From contig JAAYPT010000080.1 in assembly GCA_012519695.1 (NCBI GenBank), positions 1-64,000 of the forward strand: DNA of 64,000 nt. Direction: 5' to 3'. The notes under the pieces are model-generated. The model was not told the origin of the DNA. It saw nothing but the letters and a program-made list of their open reading frames with translations, and ran no database searches. This document shows, in pieces, positions 35,137 to 44,606 of this stretch; position 1 is the first letter of the stretch; every line of letters begins with the position of its first letter. The position numbers were made by a program, and so were the translations under genes. This DNA is from Clostridiales bacterium. GTDB taxonomy: Bacteria; Bacillota; Clostridia; Lachnospirales; Lachnospiraceae.

Positions 35137-37169
35137 GAAAGGCTCACCATCCCTACTGATTGTAATTCAATGTTAGACTCGACTTCATTGTAGGAAACAA
35201 CTATTAAGTCTTTAAAATAATCTTCTGTTAACTTCTTAAAGTACATTCGCACAATTGGCGATGTAATAATAATGGCATTTTTTCCGAGATTTTCCAACTT
35301 TGCAATTTCTGTTTCCAGTGAAGCCATAATTGCTTTTGTCTTTTCCGGATCTAATGTCAAATATGCGCCTTGTTCTGTCTGTTTTACAGATGCCATAATT
35401 TCCTGCTCTACTTTAGGATCCAATGTAATTACACTGGTAACTTCATTTGCAGGGAAATACTTACTGGAAATTGCACGTTTCAAACTTTGTCTTGCATACT
35501 CCGTTAATACATCGGTATCTCTTGTAGTTGCAGCATGGTCTGATAAAGTTTCCAAAATTGTAAGCAAATCTCGTATTGAAATACCCTCACGCAACAAATT
35601 CTGCAAAACTTTTTGTATTTCACCAATTCCTAATAATTTTGGTATTAACTCATCAATTAATACAGGATTATTTTCTTTTACGTTATTAATCAAATTCTGT
35701 ACATCCTGTTTTGTTAATAGTTCATCCACATGACTTCGGATAACTTCTGTCAAGTGAGTTGCAATAATAGATGGTGGGTCTACAACTGTATATCCCAAAC
35801 TCTCCGCACGTTCTCGCTGACTTTCTGTAATCCATAATGCTGGTAAGTGGAAAGAAGGTTCAAAGGTTGGTATACCTGATATTTCTTCTTCTACAAACCC
35901 TGGATTCATAGCCATGTAGTGGTCGAAAAGAATTTCTCCTTCGGTTACCTGTATTCCCTTAATTTTAATAATATATTGATTTGGATTTAACTGAATATTA
36001 TCTCGCAAACGAATAATCGGCACTACCATACCTAATTCTAAGGCTATCTGCCTTCGAATCATAACTACACGATCTAGTAAGTCTCCTCCTTGGCTAACAT
36101 CTGCCAACGGAATAATACCATATCCAAATTCTAATTCGATTGGATCTACTTGTAGTAACGAGTTTACATTTTCTGGTTTTCGAATTTCTTCTGCCTGTTC
36201 TTCTGCCGTATCAACTTCCTCTTCTATAGATTCAATGGCAATATTCTTTTCTACGCTCTTACCGGTTACAATAAATGCAACACCTAATGCAAGGAATAAT
36301 TTCCAATCCAATGGTGTGGTAATTCCTAAGAAAATTAAAACTGCTCCTACTATATACAATACTTTCGGTATTCCAAAGAGCTGTTTTACCAATACCTGAC
36401 TGAAATCAGCTTCCTTAGATGCCTTGGTTACAAGAATACCTGTTGCTAATGAAATTAATAAAGAAGGAATCTGGCTGGATAATCCATCACCAATTGTAAG
36501 GATTCCATACTGACTTAACGCATCCCCAATTGCAAGTCCCTGACGTACCATTCCCATAGCAGTACCACCCACTAAGTTGATAAAGGTGATGATAAGACCT
36601 GCCATGGCATCTCCCTTTACATACTTAGTAGCACCGTCCATAGCACCAAAGAAACTTGACTCCTGCTGTATCTTTTCACGTCGTTCCCTTGCTTGTTTCT
36701 CATTAATAATACCTGTATTTAAGTCTGCATCAATTGCCATCTGTTTACCTGGCATTGCATCCAATGTAAATCTTGCTGTTACTTCTGCTACTCGCTCAGA
36801 ACCTTTATTAATTACTACGAACTGAATAATTAATAAGATTACAAAAATAATTGCACCGATAATTAAATCATTTCCACCTACGAACTCACCAAAAGTTCGA
36901 ACGACATTTCCCGGATCTCCTGTATTTAAAATCAAACGTGTAGAGGAAACATTTAACGAAATTCTAAAAATGGTGGTAAACAACAATAGTGTTGGAAAGA
37001 ACGACATGTCCAACACTTCCTTTACAAATAATGCATTTAATAATATTACTAACGCAACTGCAATATTAAAAGCCAGCATAACATCTAATAAAATAGAAGG
37101 AATGGGAACAATAAAGAAAATGACGGCTGCCAATATATATATAGCCACTCCCAAATCTGCCTTTTTCAT
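35133..37169 (-). CDS. flhA: Flagellar export gate protein FlhA
   Basis: Large membrane component of the flagellar type III export gate. It is 678 residues from ATG 37169, chosen because GGAGG lies 7 bases upstream; an ATG at 37202 that overlaps the flhB stop is possible. About eight membrane helices occupy residues 1-310, with the conserved loop RFTLDAMPGKQMAIDADLN. The cytosolic domain follows (about 340-678) with FGYGIIPLADV and VVDPPSIIATHLTEVI, which bind substrates and chaperones. Confidence 0.97.
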   Translation of the reverse strand: MKKADLGVAIYILAAVIFFIVPIPSILLDVMLAFNIAVALVILLNALFVKEVLDMSFFPTLLLFTTIFRISLNVSSTRLILNTGDPGNVVRTFGEFVGGNDLIIGAIIFVILLIIQFVVINKGSERVAEVTARFTLDAMPGKQMAIDADLNTGIINEKQARERREKIQQESSFFGAMDGATKYVKGDAMAGLIITFINLVGGTAMGMVRQGLAIGDALSQYGILTIGDGLSSQIPSLLISLATGILVTKASKEADFSQVLVKQLFGIPKVLYIVGAVLIFLGITTPLDWKLFLALGVAFIVTGKSVEKNIAIESIEEEVDTAEEQAEEIRKPENVNSLLQVDPIELEFGYGIIPLADVSQGGDLLDRVVMIRRQIALELGMVVPIIRLRDNIQLNPNQYIIKIKGIQVTEGEILFDHYMAMNPGFVEEEISGIPTFEPSFHLPALWITESQRERAESLGYTVVDPPSIIATHLTEVIRSHVDELLTKQDVQNLINNVKENNPVLIDELIPKLLGIGEIQKVLQNLLREGISIRDLLTILETLSDHAATTRDTDVLTEYARQSLKRAISSKYFPANEVTSVITLDPKVEQEIMASVKQTEQGAYLTLDPEKTKAIMASLETEIAKLENLGKNAIIITSPIVRMYFKKLTEDYFKDLIVVSYNEVESNIELQSVGMVSLS

Positions 37170-37198
37170 GCTTTTTCCTCCTCTGTCTTCTTTATTAA

Positions 37199-38326
37199 TC
37201 ATTTATTCTTCAAACTGTATACAAAAGCTAACACTTCTGCTACCGCTTGATATAACTCTGGTGGAACTTCTGCTCCTATATCTACATTCGCATATAACAT
37301 TCTCGCCAAAGGCTTATTTTCTACAATTTCAATATTATTTTCTCTTGCAATTTCTCGAATCTTCATTGCAAGGAAATCTTCTCCTTTTGCAATTACAATG
37401 GGGGCTGAATTTTTATCTGCATCATATTTAATTGCCACTGACAAGTGCGTCGGGTTTGTAATAACGACATCAGCTGTCGGAAGATTTTGCATCATACGTC
37501 TTTGAGAAGCTTCACGCATCTTAGAGCGTTGACGACCTTTTATTTCCGGATTTCCTTCTGTATTCTTGTATTCATCCTTTACTTCCTGCTTGGTCATCTT
37601 CATGTCTTCTTTAAACTTATGTTTTTGATATAGCCAATCCACAATACCAACCACCAAATAGACGATTGAAATTTTTAATCCTGCATCTATTACGATGCTT
37701 CCAATTAAAATAATAACCTGCATTAAAGGTATATCATATAGCAAAAATAAATCGTTCTGATGGTCTTTTACTGATGTATATGCCACATAAGCAATCAAAG
37801 CAATTTTAGCAATTGATTTTACCAATTCAAAAAGGGATTCTTTGGAAAAAATTCTTTTAAATCCACTCATAGGATTTATTTTACTAAACTTAGGTTGCAT
37901 GGGCTTTCCTGTTACTTTCCACCCTACCTGCAAAATGTTAATCAAAACACAACACGTTACACCTATGGCAAATACTGGTGCTAAAATTTTCAAAATAACC
38001 AACATTACATTATTTACTACGGTTGTGACCGTGAAGACGGATAACCCACCTGCACTATTATTTATAATATCCGGCATTTTATGATAAATGACCGGGAATA
38101 CACTGATAAGATTTTCACCAATGTAAGAAACAAAAATTTTTAACACTAAAAATAATGCTATCAATTCAACAGCAGCACTTAATTCCTTACTTTTTGCTAC
38201 CTGTCCTTCTTTTCTGGCATCTTGTAATTTTTTTGCAGTTGCCGGTTCGGTCTTTTCCCCACCTTCACCGTCTTTTGCAAACCACTGAAGATTATATTCC
38301 AAAAAAAAATATGTTTTTTCTTCCAC
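37199..38326 (-). CDS. flhB: Flagellar export switch protein FlhB
   Basis: Membrane export protein whose self-cleavage helps switch from hook to filament export. The membrane part has four helices. The autocleavage motif NPTH is in VVITNPTHLSVAIKYD, followed by the C-terminal domain. The N-terminal LQWFAKDGEGGEKTEPATAK resembles family starts. The start is uncertain: GTG at 38326, just after the fliR stop with AAGGA upstream, gives 375 residues; TTG at 38344 would overlap fliR and give 381; a TTG at the LEYNLQ position is a third option. Confidence 0.93.
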   Translation of the reverse strand: MEEKTYFFLEYNLQWFAKDGEGGEKTEPATAKKLQDARKEGQVAKSKELSAAVELIALFLVLKIFVSYIGENLISVFPVIYHKMPDIINNSAGGLSVFTVTTVVNNVMLVILKILAPVFAIGVTCCVLINILQVGWKVTGKPMQPKFSKINPMSGFKRIFSKESLFELVKSIAKIALIAYVAYTSVKDHQNDLFLLYDIPLMQVIILIGSIVIDAGLKISIVYLVVGIVDWLYQKHKFKEDMKMTKQEVKDEYKNTEGNPEIKGRQRSKMREASQRRMMQNLPTADVVITNPTHLSVAIKYDADKNSAPIVIAKGEDFLAMKIREIARENNIEIVENKPLARMLYANVDIGAEVPPELYQAVAEVLAFVYSLKNK

Positions 38327-38327
38327 G

Positions 38328-39122
38328 CTAATACATTCCTTCAATTATTGAAACTATCATTTTTTTCATTTCTGTAAATATAAAGTTTGAAATATTAGGT
38401 AATAACCCAACCGTAACAAACATAATAGTAAGTCCCACCAAAAGCTTTAATTGTATCCCCACCGCAAACATATTCATCTGTGGTGCAACTTTTGCCATAA
38501 CTCCCAAAATACAATTTAATATCATACTTGTTGCAAATACCGGCAACACGATTCGGAATCCAATAACCATTAAATGTGTCATATAATCTGTCATTGACCC
38601 CAGTAAGTGATTCCATTGAAAAACGGTTCCGTTTACAGGTATTACCTGATATGAATCTACCAATGCTCGCAAAATGTAATAATGCATATTGGTTACTATT
38701 AACAATAATAAAATCAAGTAGTTATATAACTGTGCTGTGATTGATACTTGTTGATTAGAAGATGGATTAAAAACATCTACCATAGCAAGTCCAATCTCCA
38801 TATCAATCATTTTACCTGATAATAAAACAATGGAATTACAAATATTTGCTGCAAACCCAATGAGCAATCCTGTAATTCCTTCCTTCAAGACGATGATGGC
38901 GAACTCTATTACTCCGGAATATTCCAGTGGATTTTTCGGCATGATTAATTGATATATGATCAAAGATGTAAATACCGACAATCCGATTTTTATGCGGTTC
39001 GGGGTGTTATTCATTCCAAAAAACGGTGCAATAAATACGAATGATGCAACCCTTACCAATATCATCAGAAAATATTCAAATGTATATATTGAAAATCCAT
39101 AGTTTACCATAACTGTCGTCAA
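38328..39122 (-). CDS. fliR: Flagellar export gate protein FliR
   Basis: Component of the FliPQR export pore. It is 264 residues of mostly membrane helices (FEYFLMILVRVASFVFIAPF, then GLLIGFAANICNSIVLLSGK). The conserved IGLAMVDVFNPSSNQQV segment is typical. The start is unclear: TTG at 39122 lies just after the fliQ stop, and ATG at 39110 is four codons later; neither has a strong ribosome site, so translational coupling to fliQ is likely. Confidence 0.95.
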   Translation of the reverse strand: MTTVMVNYGFSIYTFEYFLMILVRVASFVFIAPFFGMNNTPNRIKIGLSVFTSLIIYQLIMPKNPLEYSGVIEFAIIVLKEGITGLLIGFAANICNSIVLLSGKMIDMEIGLAMVDVFNPSSNQQVSITAQLYNYLILLLLIVTNMHYYILRALVDSYQVIPVNGTVFQWNHLLGSMTDYMTHLMVIGFRIVLPVFATSMILNCILGVMAKVAPQMNMFAVGIQLKLLVGLTIMFVTVGLLPNISNFIFTEMKKMIVSIIEGMY

Positions 39123-39123
39123 C

Positions 39124-39396
39124 CTATCGTAAATACAGGCTGAAGCTATTCCATAATTCTGTCATAAAGCCTGTTATATTTTCTAACATCCATCCACCTA
39201 CAAGCATCATTCCTAAGAACACTGCTATAATCTTTGGCACGAATGTTAATGTTTGTTCCTGTATAGATGTAACTGTCTGAAAGATACTAACAATTAAACC
39301 TACAATCAAAGAAATTAAAAGCAGAGGTGCTGACGTTTTAATAATAAGATACAACGCCTCTTTTGCTATATCCAGAACCTGTCCTTCTGTAATCAT
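39124..39396 (-). CDS. fliQ: Flagellar export gate protein FliQ
   Basis: A 90-residue, two-helix membrane protein of the FliPQR core. The sequence fits the family throughout, with QVLDIAKEALYLIIKTSAPL and SIQEQTLTFVPKIIAVFLG between and within the helices. The fliR frame begins one base beyond its stop codon. AGGTGAACAG precedes ATG. Confidence 0.97.
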   Translation of the reverse strand: MITEGQVLDIAKEALYLIIKTSAPLLLISLIVGLIVSIFQTVTSIQEQTLTFVPKIIAVFLGMMLVGGWMLENITGFMTELWNSFSLYLR

Positions 39397-39412
39397 ATCT
39401 GTTCACCTCTAC

Positions 39413-40294
39413 TTAATAAAATGTCTTTACCAGACTGCCTATTACCAAATCCCAACCATCTGCTAAAACAAATAGCAACACTTTAAACGGTAGGGAAATT
39501 GTTGTAGGCGGTAACATCATCATACCCATAGACATAAGCACTGATGCTACTACCATGTCAATCACAATGAACGGGACATATATCAAAAATCCCATAATAA
39601 ATGCTGTTCGCAGTTCGCTTAAAATAAAACTCGGAATAATAATTGTCATAGAAAGTTGATCTACCTGAGCTTCATCGCTTGTATCAATATCATCGATTCC
39701 TGCGATATCGCAAAATAAATCCAAATCCTTTTGCTGCGTTTCTTTATACATAAACTTTCTTAACGGCTTTGCGCCTTCTTCCAACGCCTGCTCTTGTGTA
39801 ATTTCGCCAGCATCAAATGGTTTAATTGCATTTTCATTAATCTCTGTAAAAACAGGATTCATAATGAATAATGTCAGAAATAATGCCAATCCAATCAATA
39901 CTTGGTTTGGTGGGGCTGTCTGTGTACCAATTGCATTTCTCACAAAGTGTAACACGATGATAATCCTTGTAAATGAGGTCATCATGATGAGAATTGATGG
40001 TGCAAGTGATATTACAGTAAGTACTAATAAAATTTTAATATTTCCTGAAACATCCCCATTTTCATTATTCCAAGTTACATGCAGCCCATTTGTATTATCT
40101 GTAGTTGCTTCTTGGGCATGTTTTTGTGTACTGTCATCCAACTGTCCAACTTGACTTGTTGTCTGATCCGTCAAATCCTGATTAGCTCCCGTAGCATGTA
40201 CACTGCGTCCAAGACACAGAACCAATGCTAAAATCAAGGTAATCGTTCCAAAGGCAAAGGAAAAGCCACAATATATTTTTTTTCCTCTATTCAT
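39413..40294 (-). CDS. fliP: Flagellar export gate protein FliP
   Basis: Main subunit of the FliPQR pore, 293 residues, longer than the ~245 of E. coli. A signal-peptide-like N-terminus (FAFGTITLILALVLCLGRSV) is followed by a Thr/Gln/Asp-rich extension of about 60 residues before the first core helix. Core motifs: RIIIVLHFVRNAIGTQTAPP, FIMGFLIYVPFIVIDMVVAS and MLPPTTISLPFK. ATG at 40294 is preferred over the GTG three bases upstream. The extension may face outside before pore assembly. Confidence 0.95.
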   Translation of the reverse strand: MNRGKKIYCGFSFAFGTITLILALVLCLGRSVHATGANQDLTDQTTSQVGQLDDSTQKHAQEATTDNTNGLHVTWNNENGDVSGNIKILLVLTVISLAPSILIMMTSFTRIIIVLHFVRNAIGTQTAPPNQVLIGLALFLTLFIMNPVFTEINENAIKPFDAGEITQEQALEEGAKPLRKFMYKETQQKDLDLFCDIAGIDDIDTSDEAQVDQLSMTIIIPSFILSELRTAFIMGFLIYVPFIVIDMVVASVLMSMGMMMLPPTTISLPFKVLLFVLADGWDLVIGSLVKTFY

Positions 40295-40304
40295 CACTCT
40301 TTGC

Positions 40305-40682
40305 CTACTTCCTAGGGAATTTTCCCTTTAGTTTTTCCAAAATCTCCTGAAAATTCGGAGCTTTCGCAGCTGTTGTTTCATCTTCTGTTGGAAGCCATGT
40401 CAATTGCTCTTTTGTCAACTCTGTTAAAACATTAATGCTATCCTTACAAACGGAAATTGCCAAATACTTTTCTCCCACTTGAATAATCTGAATAAGCTTA
40501 TTATTGTTCACTCGAAAGCTTTCAATAACCTTAATGTTCTTATTCGACATTGTTCCTTTCTGGTAACCGGCAATCCACTTCGTTGTAAAATATGTGATTG
40601 CCAGTACAAACAGGAAGATAAGTAATACACCGATTAGTTGAAAAAAACTATCCCAACCAGAAGATATCTCCATTAAAATCAT
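40305..40682 (-). CDS. fliO: Flagellar biosynthesis protein FliO (FliZ)
   Basis: A 125-residue membrane protein that helps FliP assemble. One membrane helix (about 12-32, SFFQLIGVLLIFLFVLAITY) is followed by a compact cytosolic domain with NKNIKVIESFRVNNNKLIQI and VGEKYLAISVCKD. It is encoded directly after cheY: ATG at 40682 overlaps the region of the cheY TAA, and a TTG at 40691 is an alternative. No clear ribosome site is seen, so reinitiation after cheY is likely. Confidence 0.88.
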   Translation of the reverse strand: MILMEISSGWDSFFQLIGVLLIFLFVLAITYFTTKWIAGYQKGTMSNKNIKVIESFRVNNNKLIQIIQVGEKYLAISVCKDSINVLTELTKEQLTWLPTEDETTAAKAPNFQEILEKLKGKFPRK

Positions 40683-40683
40683 A

Positions 40684-41046
40684 TTAGCCAACTACTTTTT
40701 TCACTGCTTCTAAAACACGTTCTGCCTGGAATGGTTTTACAATAAAATCTTTTGCTCCGGACCGAATTGCTTCAATAACCATAGCCTGCTGTCCCATTGC
40801 AGAACACATAATAACTGCTGCGGATGGATCTGATACTTTAATATCTTTCAAAGCTTGAATTCCATCTTTTTCCGGCATAGTAATGTCCATAAGTACAAGA
40901 TCTGGTTTTGTTTCATTGTACTTTTCTACTGCCTTTACTCCATTTTCTGCTTCTCCAGCAATTTCATAACCATTTTTAGTTAAAATGTCCTTAATCATCA
41001 TTCGCATAAATGCTGCATCATCACAAATTAAGATACTCTTTGCCAT
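40684..41046 (-). CDS. cheY: Chemotaxis response regulator CheY
   Basis: Single-domain receiver (120 residues) that carries the signal from CheA to the flagellar switch. Phosphorylation site D54 is in VLMDITMPEKDG, with acidic D9/D10 in LICDDAAFM, the switch Ser in IMCSAMGQ and the conserved Lys in DFIVKPFQ. It lies between fliY, whose product dephosphorylates it, and fliO, exactly as in B. subtilis. Confidence 0.97.
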   Translation of the reverse strand: MAKSILICDDAAFMRMMIKDILTKNGYEIAGEAENGVKAVEKYNETKPDLVLMDITMPEKDGIQALKDIKVSDPSAAVIMCSAMGQQAMVIEAIRSGAKDFIVKPFQAERVLEAVKKVVG

Positions 41047-41073
41047 CTGTTTTTCTCCTTAACTTCTTTTTTC

Positions 41074-42222
41074 TTAGTTGTTTATTATCTCTGTAATACG
41101 GATACCAAAACTTTCTTCAATTACTACTACTTCTCCTTTGGCAATATATTTTCCGTTTACTAGCACATCAATAGGTTCCCCGGCAATCTTGTTCAATTCA
41201 ATGATTGTTCCTGGTGCAAATTCCAAAATATCTTGAATGGATTTGCTTGTTCTTCCTAATTCTACAGTTACTTCCAACGGTACATCCATAATCAATCCTA
41301 TATTTTCTTGTTGAGTAACTGGATTAACACCTCCAGTAAATGTCTGGAATTGTGCCGGCTGTACATTTACCGGTTGCTGTGTATACATCTGTTGTGTCAT
41401 ATTGTTATCCATAGGCGCTCCCATTATTGATTGTCCCATCATCGGTTGTGCTTGTACTTGTGGCTGCATCTGTGGAGCCGGTTGCGGTACCGCTCCTGTT
41501 GCCGCTTGCGAAGCTGTTTCAGTAGAAGACGCATCTTCCTCCATTGTTTTCGCAACTCCCGCGCACATTTCTTTTGCAAAAGAAAATGGGAACAACTGCA
41601 TTATTTCACTGTTTACCAAATCTCCAATTTCCATTTTAAAGGAAATTTTAACGAATTCTCCTGTTAAAAACTCTGCTATATCTGCTTCATCCACAGAATC
41701 TTTTAAATCAATCAAATCCGCTGATGGCGGGCTAATGTCAATCAACTTATTCAACATTGATGACAATGATGTGGCTGCTGAACCCATCATCTGATTCATC
41801 GCCTCACTAATCGCGCTCAAGTGCAACTCGCCTAACTCTCCATCAGTATTAGTGCCATCGCCTCCCATCATCAAATCGGTAATTACCTTAACATCTCCCT
41901 CTTTTAAAACTAAGAGGTTGCTTCCATCCAACCCTGTAGTATATGCAATTCGTATAAACACACAAGGTTTTTCATAGGAATCTACAATATCTTCCCACCG
42001 TGCAAATGTGACAACCGGTGTCGAGATATCAACCTTACGATTTACTAATGAAAATAATGTTGTAGCAGCAGTACCCATGCTAATATTAGAAATTTCTCCA
42101 ATAGCATCCATTTCTTCAGTTGTCAATCTTCCTTCATTATCCTCTACTGTCTTTACCGCATCTTCACTAGCATCATTCTTCAACAGCGCTTCAATTTCTT
42201 CTTGTGACAAAACACCGTCCAT
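41074..42222 (-). CDS. fliY: Flagellar switch protein and CheY-P phosphatase FliY (FliN domain)
   Basis: C-ring protein of 382 residues. The N-terminal peptide LSQEEIEALLKN should bind CheY-P. The CheC-like middle domain (about 30-205) retains two phosphatase sites, EISNISMGTAATTL and SEAMNQMMGSAATSL. A flexible linker rich in Gln, Pro and Met (about 225-300) follows. The C-terminal SpoA/FliN domain (about 305-382) contains LEVTVELGRTSKSIQDILEF. It starts 4 bases after fliM and precedes cheY by 27 bases. Confidence 0.96.
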   Translation of the reverse strand: MDGVLSQEEIEALLKNDASEDAVKTVEDNEGRLTTEEMDAIGEISNISMGTAATTLFSLVNRKVDISTPVVTFARWEDIVDSYEKPCVFIRIAYTTGLDGSNLLVLKEGDVKVITDLMMGGDGTNTDGELGELHLSAISEAMNQMMGSAATSLSSMLNKLIDISPPSADLIDLKDSVDEADIAEFLTGEFVKISFKMEIGDLVNSEIMQLFPFSFAKEMCAGVAKTMEEDASSTETASQAATGAVPQPAPQMQPQVQAQPMMGQSIMGAPMDNNMTQQMYTQQPVNVQPAQFQTFTGGVNPVTQQENIGLIMDVPLEVTVELGRTSKSIQDILEFAPGTIIELNKIAGEPIDVLVNGKYIAKGEVVVIEESFGIRITEIINN

Positions 42223-42226
42223 CTTC

Positions 42227-43207
42227 TCACTGCTCCTCTCTGATTACTGATGTAACTCTTACTGCGTATTGTTCTCCCGAAGCTCCGGGCAGAGCAGTAA
42301 ATTTTTTGATATTACCAACATATACATCTAATTCTTGATCTACCTTCGTATCAAGCCTGATAATATCTCCTACTTGTAGATTAATGAAATCATTGACCGA
42401 AATACTACTATTTCCCAATACAGCCTTTACCGGCATTGGCGCTTTCGCTATCATGGCTTCAATTGCCGTTGTATATTCTTTTTCATCGCGCTCCTGCATT
42501 GTAGAGTACCAATACTTTGTATTTAATTTGTCCATAATATCTTCCAAAGTCATATATGGAAGACATACATTCATTAATCCTTCAACTTCTCCAATTTTTA
42601 AATTAATAGTAATAATTGCTATCATCTCACTTGGAGAAATAATTTGTGCGAACTGTGAATTTGTTTCTATTCGTTCCAATCGTGGATGAATATCTACTAC
42701 ATTTTCCCATGGTTCTCGTAACAAATTGATACACACATTCATGATTCTTTCAATAATCAATAACTCGATTTCTGAAAAATCTCTTGTTCTCTCCAATGGT
42801 ACTCCCGTACCACCTAACATGCGGTCAACCATTGCATATCCTAAATTTGATGCCAGCTCCACAATAATATTCCCCGGCATCGGTGCAAAGTTTACTATTC
42901 CAAGAAGCACCGGATTTGATAAGGCATTTGAAAATTCCGAGTAAGTAACTGCTTCAGAATTCATCACCTCTACCTGGATATTTTTTCTCAAATACACCGG
43001 AAGATTGGTAGATAACAATCTTCCATAATGTTCAAAAATAATCTCCATGGTTCTAAGATGTTCTTTGGAAAACTTCGCAGGTCTTGCAAAATCATAATTC
43101 TTTACTTGTTTTTCCCCGGTGTCCTTCATCTCATCTACGTCCAGTTCACCAGTGCTGAGCGCATTCAGAAGACTGTCTATTTCATTTTGCGATAAGACCT
43201 CGCCCAT
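42227..43207 (-). CDS. fliM: Flagellar motor switch protein FliM
   Basis: C-ring subunit that binds CheY-P and sets rotation direction. It is 326 residues. CheY-binding N-terminal peptide is LSQNEIDSLLNAL. The middle domain includes LAGIxxFAPMPGN-type INFAPMPGNIIVELASNLGY, and the C-terminal SpoA domain includes MPVKAVLGNSSISVNDFINL. It has GGTGGTGAAAG upstream of ATG. A 36-base gap separates it from fliL. Confidence 0.97.
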   Translation of the reverse strand: MGEVLSQNEIDSLLNALSTGELDVDEMKDTGEKQVKNYDFARPAKFSKEHLRTMEIIFEHYGRLLSTNLPVYLRKNIQVEVMNSEAVTYSEFSNALSNPVLLGIVNFAPMPGNIIVELASNLGYAMVDRMLGGTGVPLERTRDFSEIELLIIERIMNVCINLLREPWENVVDIHPRLERIETNSQFAQIISPSEMIAIITINLKIGEVEGLMNVCLPYMTLEDIMDKLNTKYWYSTMQERDEKEYTTAIEAMIAKAPMPVKAVLGNSSISVNDFINLQVGDIIRLDTKVDQELDVYVGNIKKFTALPGASGEQYAVRVTSVIREEQ

Positions 43208-43243
43208 TTTCTTTCACCACCTGACATTACACTTTTTTCTTCT

Positions 43244-43756
43244 CTATTGATAATTTATATCCGAGAATACTACACTAACAATAAAATCAGAATCATACAT
43301 CTTGCGAAGGCTCTTTAAAATTTCATTTTGGATTCCTTTTGTATCATTTCTCATATCATCAATGGTATGGCTTGATACAATTTTGTTGATTTCATCCTTA
43401 ATAATGCCTTCTTTATCAGAAATTACAGTTGCATCTGTATAATCCTTGTTTTTAGTATCTAACGCAAGAGAAACTGACATCATTACATAATGATCTTTTC
43501 CATCTGTGTTTTTCAAGTTGATTGTCATTTTTTCTCCATCAGAAAGTTTTACTTCCTCAATCTGGCTCATAGGAACATCAATAGCCCCTTCTTCTTTTCC
43601 ACTCTCTAATTCCAAATCAATTGCTGAGCATACTTTTGTAATTAACTCATTTGCCTTCTTTGACTGTGGTACTACAGAAATCATAAGAATTGCTGTTAAA
43701 ATAAGATTTGCAAGTACCAATGCCAGGATTAAAACACTCATTAAATTCTTTTTCAT
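43244..43756 (-). CDS. fliL: Flagellar basal body-associated protein FliL
   Basis: Single-pass membrane protein of 170 residues that surrounds and supports the stator. One N-terminal helix (about 7-28, LMSVLILALVLANLILTAIL) leads to an outside domain with MSVSLALDTKNKDY and the C-terminal SDFIVSVVFSDINYQ typical of FliL. Its neighbour motB encodes the stator subunit it binds in other species. Confidence 0.93.
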   Translation of the reverse strand: MKKNLMSVLILALVLANLILTAILMISVVPQSKKANELITKVCSAIDLELESGKEEGAIDVPMSQIEEVKLSDGEKMTINLKNTDGKDHYVMMSVSLALDTKNKDYTDATVISDKEGIIKDEINKIVSSHTIDDMRNDTKGIQNEILKSLRKMYDSDFIVSVVFSDINYQ

Positions 43757-43772
43757 ACTGTTTGTTTCCTTT

Positions 43773-44606
43773 CTAATTAGAATTATAGGAATTATATATT
43801 TTTATTTCTACCCGTCGATTTCTTGCTCTTCCCTCTGGTGTAGAATTATCTGCAATCGGATTATATTCGCCGCATCCAGTTGCTCGAATCTTCGCGGGAT
43901 CCAAGTTTGTTTTTGACAACATGTAATCCTTAACAGACTGTGCTCTATATGAAGAAAGTATGTCATTACTTTCATACTTACTATTATGTATTGGCACATT
44001 GTCTGTATGGCCTTCTATATAAATGCTATTGCTATTGTAACCTTGCAATATAGTCGACAATTTATCTACCAACGGTATGGCATCTTCGCGAAGTTCTGCT
44101 TTTGCAGAATCAAACAGCAACGCTCCATTTAATGTTAACATTACATATTGTGCATTAGAATCCACTTCTACCTGATCGCCAATTTGAAGCTGTGCTAACT
44201 GTTGTTCGATTGATTCAGCCATCTGTTCAGATTCTTTTAACGATGCTTCTTCATACTCTGCTTTTAAATCATCTTCCGTTTGTTGTTCTTCTTGGTTTTG
44301 ACTTTCATCCTTTCCTTCTTCCTCCGAAGAAGAATTAGCACCTTCGTTATAATATGTATCCAAGAACTCTAATTGACTCACCCCCGAAGACACCATCATT
44401 CCATCTCCAATTGAGGCTCCACCCGAAGGAAAAATGCTGAAACTATTTTGCAATGATGCAACCAACATTTCAAACTTTTCCGCATCTACTGTAGACATAG
44501 AAAAAAGCAATACGAAAAAGCACAATAACAAGTTCATCAAATCGGCAAAAGTATTCATCCAGCTAGCGCCACCGCCTTTGGGCTCTTCCTTTTTCTTTCT
44601 AGCCAC
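43773..44606 (-). CDS. motB: Flagellar stator protein MotB
   Basis: Peptidoglycan-anchored half of the ion-conducting stator. It is 277 residues. The single membrane helix contains the ion-binding D22 in MNTFADLMNLLLCFFVLLFS. A Glu/Gln-rich linker (about 95-140) precedes the OmpA-like domain with YIEGHTDNVPIHN and the final NRRVEIKIY. The start GTG overlaps the motA TAG by one base, with GGAGGTGAGG upstream. Ion type (H+ or Na+) cannot be told reliably. Confidence 0.96.
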   Translation of the reverse strand: MARKKKEEPKGGGASWMNTFADLMNLLLCFFVLLFSMSTVDAEKFEMLVASLQNSFSIFPSGGASIGDGMMVSSGVSQLEFLDTYYNEGANSSSEEEGKDESQNQEEQQTEDDLKAEYEEASLKESEQMAESIEQQLAQLQIGDQVEVDSNAQYVMLTLNGALLFDSAKAELREDAIPLVDKLSTILQGYNSNSIYIEGHTDNVPIHNSKYESNDILSSYRAQSVKDYMLSKTNLDPAKIRATGCGEYNPIADNSTPEGRARNRRVEIKIYNSYNSN

